A stretch of 64,000 bases of DNA, taken from NCBI GenBank assembly GCA_001510575.1, contig LNGK01000008.1, positions 3,228,308 through 3,292,307 on the forward strand, written 5' to 3'. Positions 58,381-64,000 of this stretch are shown here, piece by piece. A program made the position numbers and the translations under genes. The notes under the pieces were generated by a model. That model ran no database searches, was not told the origin of the DNA, and saw only the letters and a list, made by a program, of their open reading frames with translations. Each line of letters opens with the position of its first letter. Within the stretch, counting starts at the first letter, position 1. The stretch comes from Knoxdaviesia capensis (taxonomy: Eukaryota > Ascomycota > Sordariomycetes > Microascales > Gondwanamycetaceae).

Positions 58381-60817
58381 CTAGCCGTACCTTGAGGATG
58401 CTTCACGGCCGCATACCCCTCTCTATGCGAAGCATTCGAGATTTGCCTCTCCGTGCCTCTCCGTCCTCATGCCCTCTTCACCGCCAACGACTCTCGCTAG
58501 ATTCAACATCTGAACTCGCGTCTCCGACGCGATCCCTTATTTCCACCCTTTCTGGCCAGCCGCCCGATGCCGGCCGCCGACTCTTCCACTATGGTCATGT
58601 ATGCCGTGGACTGGGCAGATCGCAACGCCAAATCTCCTGGACTCTGTCGGGCAAACGCCTCAACTGTTACCTATCGACAACGCCGAGCGACTCTCGTCTC
58701 TGTTCGCCGAAGACCGCCCCAATAGCCCGGCACAATTTCCACTCATTGCATCGTCCACACACCACATGGTCCCAACTCCGGAACACCACGGCACCCCGTC
58801 GGACTCTCCCCATCATATATCAAAGATTATATTCGACTTCGAACAAGACCGAACCTTCCCCACAAGCTTCTCCTTCGACTTCCAGGAGCAAAAGCCAGAG
58901 TTCTCCTTCACACAACCCCTCCGAACAGCACGGCCCAAAAGAACCAGCTTCAGATGAGGCCGAATCTATCGCAACAACCGTCTCCAAGTATCTCCATCTC
59001 CCATCTATACCCCATCGGCCAACGAAAGAAGAGCTTCTGGCTGCTGCCAATGGATTTTGGCAACGTTTGACGGTTCGATTTAAATGGGTGTCCATCCGTA
59101 GTATGCGCCCTTGGAATGCCGACGAATGGGGAGCTTTCGTTTCGATGTTTATGTTGGGCAATCTTGTATGGATTCTCGTCGGAACTACGACCTTTTTTTC
59201 CATTCTTATTTGGTCAATCAATACAGTTTTTGCCCAAGGTTAGTTCCATCCGCCGCCTTATATCCTTTAGGCTTTCTTCGGTCAAACCAAACTAGACATT
59301 GACTAACAAATCTGCCACTTGTCCATGCGATAGAAACCCTTGCGCAGTGGATTGGAGACTATCTCACTCAATCTGCTGGAATCACGGTTGTTTTCGAATC
59401 CGCCATCGTTCCGAAATGGCGAAGCGGCGTCATCACCTTCCGCAATGTTTTCGTTTCTCGTCGGCCTGGCCAGATTCAATCCTCGGTTAGCAAGGGCTCG
59501 TCAGTAGATGCAGCGGCCGAAGCAGCCGCTGGGAGACTAGTTGACGATTCCAAGACCGATGACGGAAACTATACCCAGTTCGATATCACCTTATCCACCG
59601 TCAACGTGACTCTGTCGTTTTTCAACTGGTGGAATGGAAGAGGTCTCTTGAAAGATGTCGAAATCAAGGGAGTTCGCGGAGTCATCGACAGGACAGCAGT
59701 TGTTTGGCCGACTGTACCTATTGATCCATTCTCGTACCGTGTCGAACACCACCCTGGCGACTTTGAACTGGAGTCATTTAAGCTCGAAGATCTCATGCTT
59801 ACCGTCTACCAGCCCGGCGATTTTCGCCCATTCTCTGTCAGCATTTACTCTTGCGAGCTGCCCCAACTTCGAAGGCAATGGCTCTTCTATGACTTCCTCT
59901 CTGCAAACCACATGTCAGGATCGTTTGACGGTTCTCTCTTCACAATTCACCCACGCCAAGTGCAAGCTGTGACCCCCGGAAGTGACCCACTTTCACTGGA
60001 ACACCTTGAAGATGTGTGGAAAAAGTTCAGCCGGCTACGCATTGACGGTCTTAAGATCGACCACCTCAACCGTGGAGTAACGGGGCCGTTCGGGTGGATC
60101 TACGAGGGAAATGTTGACATCATTGCCGACATCTTGCTACCAGCTGATGTTGATGACGGAATTGGCAAAGTCATGTCCGACATATACAGCCAGCTTGAGG
60201 ACGCCGTCACATCGAACCGCATAAGAATCATGGAAGAGATCGAGTTGCGAATGCCGAGAAGGTCAAGCGGTATAAGCACAATACCTCCTGTTCAAAGCGA
60301 CATTTCACAAGCTTTGCAAGCTTCGCCGATCCCGATAGAGTCCATTGCCACTTCTGCCGTACACGAGGTTATCCCACCAACTCCAGAACAGGTTCCTGCT
60401 TCATCCCCCACCCTCGGCCTCCTTCCTGAGTCACGCAAGTCCGACGACCGTCGGTATGTGATTCTAGATCTGCGCATCCATCTCAACGATGTTAAAGCCG
60501 CCGTCCCGATCTTTACGAGCGACATGTCTTATGTCAACCAGGCGCTAGTGCGTCCCATAGTTGCCTACATAAATGCCAAGCGCACCTACATACCCATCAC
60601 ATGTCGGCTGGTCAAGCGCCACAGTGACTTTAATGGCAGCTGGACCATCTACGACTGTGGTCTTATGGATGACCTCTCTGCAGAGACCTACGAGGCATTC
60701 GCACGAGACGTCGAAGACCAACATAACCGCGTCCGCCGGCTGCGCAAGGTGGGCTTCTGGACGCTTTCTCTTGCAATCCATGCCCTGTTTATGGGAATGG
60801 CTGGAAGTGTCATGTAA
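58377..60817 (+). CDS. mdm31: Mdm31, mitochondrial distribution and morphology protein
   Basis: An inner-membrane protein of the Mdm31/Mdm32 family, needed for normal mitochondrial shape, nucleoid stability and inheritance. Two exons, 58377-59238 and 59334-60817, give 781 residues. The N-terminal ~150 residues are rich in Arg, Ser and Leu and nearly lack acidic residues, as in a mitochondrial presequence. A Ser/Pro-rich linker follows (about 150-195). A membrane span at about 250-283 (SMFMLGNLVWILVGTTTFF) leads into the conserved family body: FESAIVPKWRSGVITFRNVFVSRRP, FNWWNGRGLLKDVEIKGVRGV, then IDGLKIDHLNRGVTGPFGWI and a C-terminal hydrophobic segment (VGFWTLSLAIHALFMGMAG) for a second span. 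The intron lies immediately after the first span, inside the codon following FAQ. Overlapping uORFs touch the start codon. Orthology is clear against Mdm31 rather than Mdm32, mainly by recollection of the conserved body. Confidence 0.88.
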
Positions 60818-61859
60818 ATCAGCCTCACCCATTTATCCATTCCTCTTCACCTCATGTTCTTCTCTTCATTTCTTTTCCCACCTCTGTATTATTTCTTTCT
60901 GTCACCTTTTCCTCCTTTGCTCTTGTTTTATCTGTCTTGACGACCTCCCCTCCGTGTATAACAGTTTCCTATTCTTGATGACTGTATTTCTTCTCTTTCT
61001 CTCCTAATGTATTTGGAGATTTTTGTTAGAGCTTTCGGCTTTTTTCGGCTTGTTTGGTCGGTGTTAGGGAGTCTTTTAATAGGGTAGACCTATTGTTTCT
61101 TCTTCTTTTAGGAATTTACCTTGTTCTTCTATGACAAAACATAGAAAGATATGTTTTATATATGAAGATTTGGACTTAGTCTCTTTTTTCTCTTTTTTCT
61201 TTTCACTCCTTCCTTTTAGGATTTTTAAATAGATAGGGGTTTTACTAGGGGAAGAACTTAATAGCTCTCCTTCTTTCTGTAGATCAGCACTACAGTTTAA
61301 ATAACTATCATTATCAACACTTGATATTTTATAAATTCATTCTCTTAATGGCATAAAACGAATAAAGGTTAGTTACATAAGTAGTCTAGATAGAGTAAGA
61401 GAAAAGTAGTCGAGCTTAGAAAATATCGTTGGCTTGTTTTCTGGATTCATTTTCCATCTATAGGGGCTTTATGAAGAAGGGTAAAAAGCAAAGCAATCAA
61501 AGATTTAGTTAGGAGATAGCAGACAAAAAGCACCATGATCCAATATCTCTCCCTTAGTCACCTTTTTTTTTTTTTTTCATTCCTGTTATGAAGCAGTCAG
61601 AGTGAGAAGAAAACCCATAATTAAAAACAGCACAAGAAATCCCAATAACCCAGAAAAAGAAGCAAAAGAATTCCAACCAAAAACAAGAAAGCTTTTCAGT
61701 AGTTCAGTAGTGAAAACATAGGGGGGCGCCCAAGATACAAGAGGTGACAAAGACTGGAGGAAATGATGTGATAGGAACCCTTATCACAGAGATAGAATCA
61801 AAAGAGGCCTAGTGCCTCTCCTTTCTTAACCGCTCTAATTTTGTTTCTTTTTTTTTGGT
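60818..61859. other. Convergent 3' intergenic region with AT-rich core
   Basis: 3' flanks of MDM31 (plus) and the FKBP gene (minus). The part at 61050-61450 is TpA-rich with T/C skew and resembles the repeat-relic blocks in the left half, though it may simply be a 3' untranslated region. A T run lies at 61563-61577. No gene was seen. Confidence 0.5.
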
Positions 61860-63680
61860 TTACTTGATCTCAAGCAGCTTCACGTCGAAAGTGAGTTGGC
61901 TGTTCGCAGGGATGCCGGGAAGAGCCTTCGCACCGTAGGCCAACTTCGCGGGAATGATGAGACGACGCTCACCACCAATGGTCATGCCAACGATACCAAT
62001 ATCCCAACCCTTGATGACCTCACCACGGCCGACACGGAAGTAAAACGGCTTGCCCTTCTTGTTGGCTGTAAAAGGATGCCAGGGAATATACCAGTCAGTT
62101 AAAAGTTTTCACGAAGGAGTATGATGCGCCCCAAGGAGCGGTTTTGGGGGGACACGAAGAGAAATGGGGAAAAGAAAATACATACCATCAAACACCTTGC
62201 CGTTATCAAGCTTTCCAATGTAGCGCATGCCAACAGTGTCGCCGTTCTTCACCGCGCGGCCAGAACCAGCCTTGCGGTCATCGATGGTGACTCCCTGAAC
62301 AACCTTCTTGGTCAGGGCAGTCTTCGCAGGTTCGGCGGCCTTCTTCTTGTCGCCGGAGGGGGTAGGGCCCTGCTCGAGCTGCGTGGCAAATTGGACCTTC
62401 TTGTCGAGCTTCTTGGACTCAGGAGCCGGGGCGGCCTCACCCTGGTTATTCTTCTGCTTCTTGGTCTGCTTCTTGGCCTTCTCCTCGGCAGCAGCCTTGA
62501 TCAACTCATCGAGGCCGTCATCCTCAGCAACGCGCTTGTTCTTTCCCTTCTTCAAAGTGTCGACCAGCTTGGGGGCCTCCTCCTCCATCTCATCGTCGCT
62601 GTAAATCTCCTTGACGCGGGGATCTTGGAGGTCGTCAAGCTCGTCCTCCTCGTCATCATCATCATACTCCATCTCGTCGGGGCTGAGGTCATACTCGTCC
62701 TCGTCGTCAGAATCCTCGTCGTCATCGCCTTCTCCGGGAGGGACAAGATAGTTTCCGGTCAGGAAAACGCTGTGAGTACCGGAAACCATGAAGTAAACGG
62801 CCTCACCCTCGCTGACATGGATGTCGAGGGTCTGCTGGTAGTTCTATTATGGGTGAAAAGCAATGTGTTAATCACGAGTTCTTTGGAGAGAATGGAAACT
62901 TAGAGGGGTAATCGCCGGTAGAGCCATGCGTCAAGTAGGAGAATGCTTACGCGATCAGTATCAAGGGTGCAAACAACAACCTCCTCGTGGTCATCCTCAT
63001 CGTCGTCGTCCTCATCCTCGTCATCATCGTCCTCCTCGGTGGCCTTTCCCTTGCCCTTGTTGGGCTTAACGCCGTTCGCAGCACCCGCGTTCTCCTCATC
63101 CGACTCCTCAGCGGCCTCAGCCTCGGCAATGAGCTTAGCAATAGCAGCAGCGCGGGCAGACTTGCCCTTCTTATCCGGGTTGCTCGGGCCGCCGTTGGGC
63201 TCGTCATCTGAGTCCTCTTCGTCCGAGTCGGCAAGGAGTGCGCGCATAGTCTCCTCGTCAAAGTCCTCGCCATCCTCATCATCGTCATCATCCATCGAGG
63301 AAATCGGAGCCTTGATCAACTTGAGGGTGGACCGGTTGACCGAAGGCAAATTTCCGGACTCGTCCAGCTCGGGCTCCTGGGTCGGGTCGAGAGCAGCCAT
63401 GGTGATACGGAACTAGTAGTTGCAAGAGAAATAAGTTAGAATTTTACAGTCAGCCATGAGTAACTTCAGCGGACTGAGCCATGGCATAGAGAACTAAGTT
63501 GAGTTGAAGTTCGCAGTCCTCGACCAGTGTGCCTGGCTCTGGGGAATCGTGAATGGCGCGCATGAACCAAAGTGAGATGGGAAGAAAACTTACATGAGCA
63601 TTCACATCCCGGGAGGCCGGGATCATGATCTCACCCGGAGGAATCTCCAGGGAGTAGAGGGCAACAGGAAGGAAAGACAT
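61860..63680 (-). CDS. fpr4: Nucleolar FK506-binding protein, Fpr3/Fpr4 type
   Basis: A peptidyl-prolyl isomerase and histone chaperone of the nucleolus, binding histone tails and rDNA chromatin. Four exons, 63680-63594, 63412-62951, 62843-62186 and 62065-61860, give 470 residues. The N-terminus MSFLPVALYSLEIPPGE starts the nucleoplasmin-like domain. The centre holds long acidic tracts (coded by GAT/GAG-rich sequence around 62950-63290 and 62640-62740) and a Lys-rich segment (KKGKNKRV, KAKKQTKKQK) that can serve as a nuclear/nucleolar signal. The C-terminal ~105 residues are a full FKBP domain: VQGVTIDDRKAGSGRAVKNG, MRYIGKLDNGKVFD, PFYFRVGRGEVIKGWDIGI and LIIPAKLAYG, with the active-site Tyr, Phe, Asp, Trp and Tyr retained. 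The acidic repeats make antisense frames look falsely long on the other strand. The start at 63680 gives the normal family N-terminus. Confidence 0.93.
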
Positions 63681-64000
63681 TTTGGTCGTTTCGCAAGCTC
63701 GATACCTGTTGGTCAAAAAAGGAAAAAGGTAAAATAACGGAAGGGCTGTGATTATCCTCAGCCAAATTCACAAATCAATTAAAGAAATGAGAAGCCCAAA
63801 ATTGCAGAACTGGATCTCATTTACTGGATAAGAATGTTTGGGGAGAAAGAGAGATGGTAGGAAAGGAATTGAAGGAAATATTTTGGAAGGGAAGAAGGAA
63901 AAGGAAGAAAAAATTGCGAGAGGCAAGGTTCACAGAGAAAAAAACCTTTGAATCCCAAAGCTCTGAAATTTTTAAAGGTTTTTTTTTTTTTTTTTTTTTT
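63681..64000. promoter_or_regulatory. Upstream region of the FKBP gene, ending in a T run
   Basis: The 5' flank of the minus-strand FKBP gene. It is purine-rich on the plus strand at 63836-63915, hence a C/T-rich leader in the gene's orientation. The window ends in 22 consecutive T bases (63979-64000), which may be real or an assembly edge. Confidence 0.5.

Noticed and set aside
62121..62903. Long plus-strand open frame (260 codons) opposite the FKBP gene, rich in Leu/Val
   Set aside because: It is the antisense of Asp/Glu-coding repeats (GAT/GAG read as ATC/CTC), and the minus strand carries an unambiguous FKBP gene.

Overview
This is a nuclear window from a filamentous ascomycete, most likely Eurotiales (Aspergillus/Penicillium type). 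The evidence is short GT..AG introns with CTAAC/CTGAC-type branch sites, a Zap1/ZafA-type zinc regulator, a fungal DUF3405 protein, a fungal TauD/TfdA-type dioxygenase, and orthologues of MDM31, PNO1, FPR3/4, ARF1 and EMP24. I could not fix the species. Three N gaps sit inside long C/G homopolymers, and the window ends in a T run, so this looks like short-read draft assembly.

Layout. The left ~31 kb is gene-poor. It holds a partial membrane-anchored protein running off the left edge (1-515, minus), a five-exon TauD/TfdA-like Fe(II)/2-oxoglutarate dioxygenase (3256-4900, minus), and a Zn(II)2Cys6 transcription factor (17152-about 20175, minus). Between them are about 12 kb and 11.5 kb stretches with no convincing gene, including TpA-rich, purine-skewed blocks that look like RIP-mutated repeat relics. 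From 31.7 kb the window becomes ordinary gene-dense core genome: a single-exon protein-kinase-like gene (31678-33879, plus), a SWIM-type zinc-finger protein (34646-36304, minus), a 5.3 kb intergenic stretch with transcript-like features, a DUF3405 type II membrane protein (41570-44260, plus), EMP24 (44971-45758, minus) divergent from ARF1 (47515-48592, plus), a small N-myristoylated protein (50434-50921, minus) divergent from the ZafA/Zap1 zinc-response regulator (53395-55767, plus), PNO1/DIM2 (56476-57748, minus) divergent from MDM31 (58377-60817, plus), and a nucleolar FKBP of the Fpr3/Fpr4 type (61860-63680, minus).

How the genes relate. Apart from the two EMP24/ARF1 secretory-pathway neighbours and the two ribosome/nucleolus genes (PNO1, FKBP), the genes do not form one pathway. 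No PKS, NRPS, terpene or other metabolite-cluster backbone is present. No CRISPR, tRNA, rRNA or intact transposon was found. The most informative observations are candidate ZafA autoregulatory sites upstream of zafA, a 12-cysteine acidic region inside ZafA, a uORF whose stop codon overlaps the MDM31 start codon, the unusual kinase-like protein with retained catalytic residues but non-canonical motifs, and an unexplained 38.4-41.1 kb segment that has promoter-like sequence, coding-looking fragments and a consensus intron but no intact gene.
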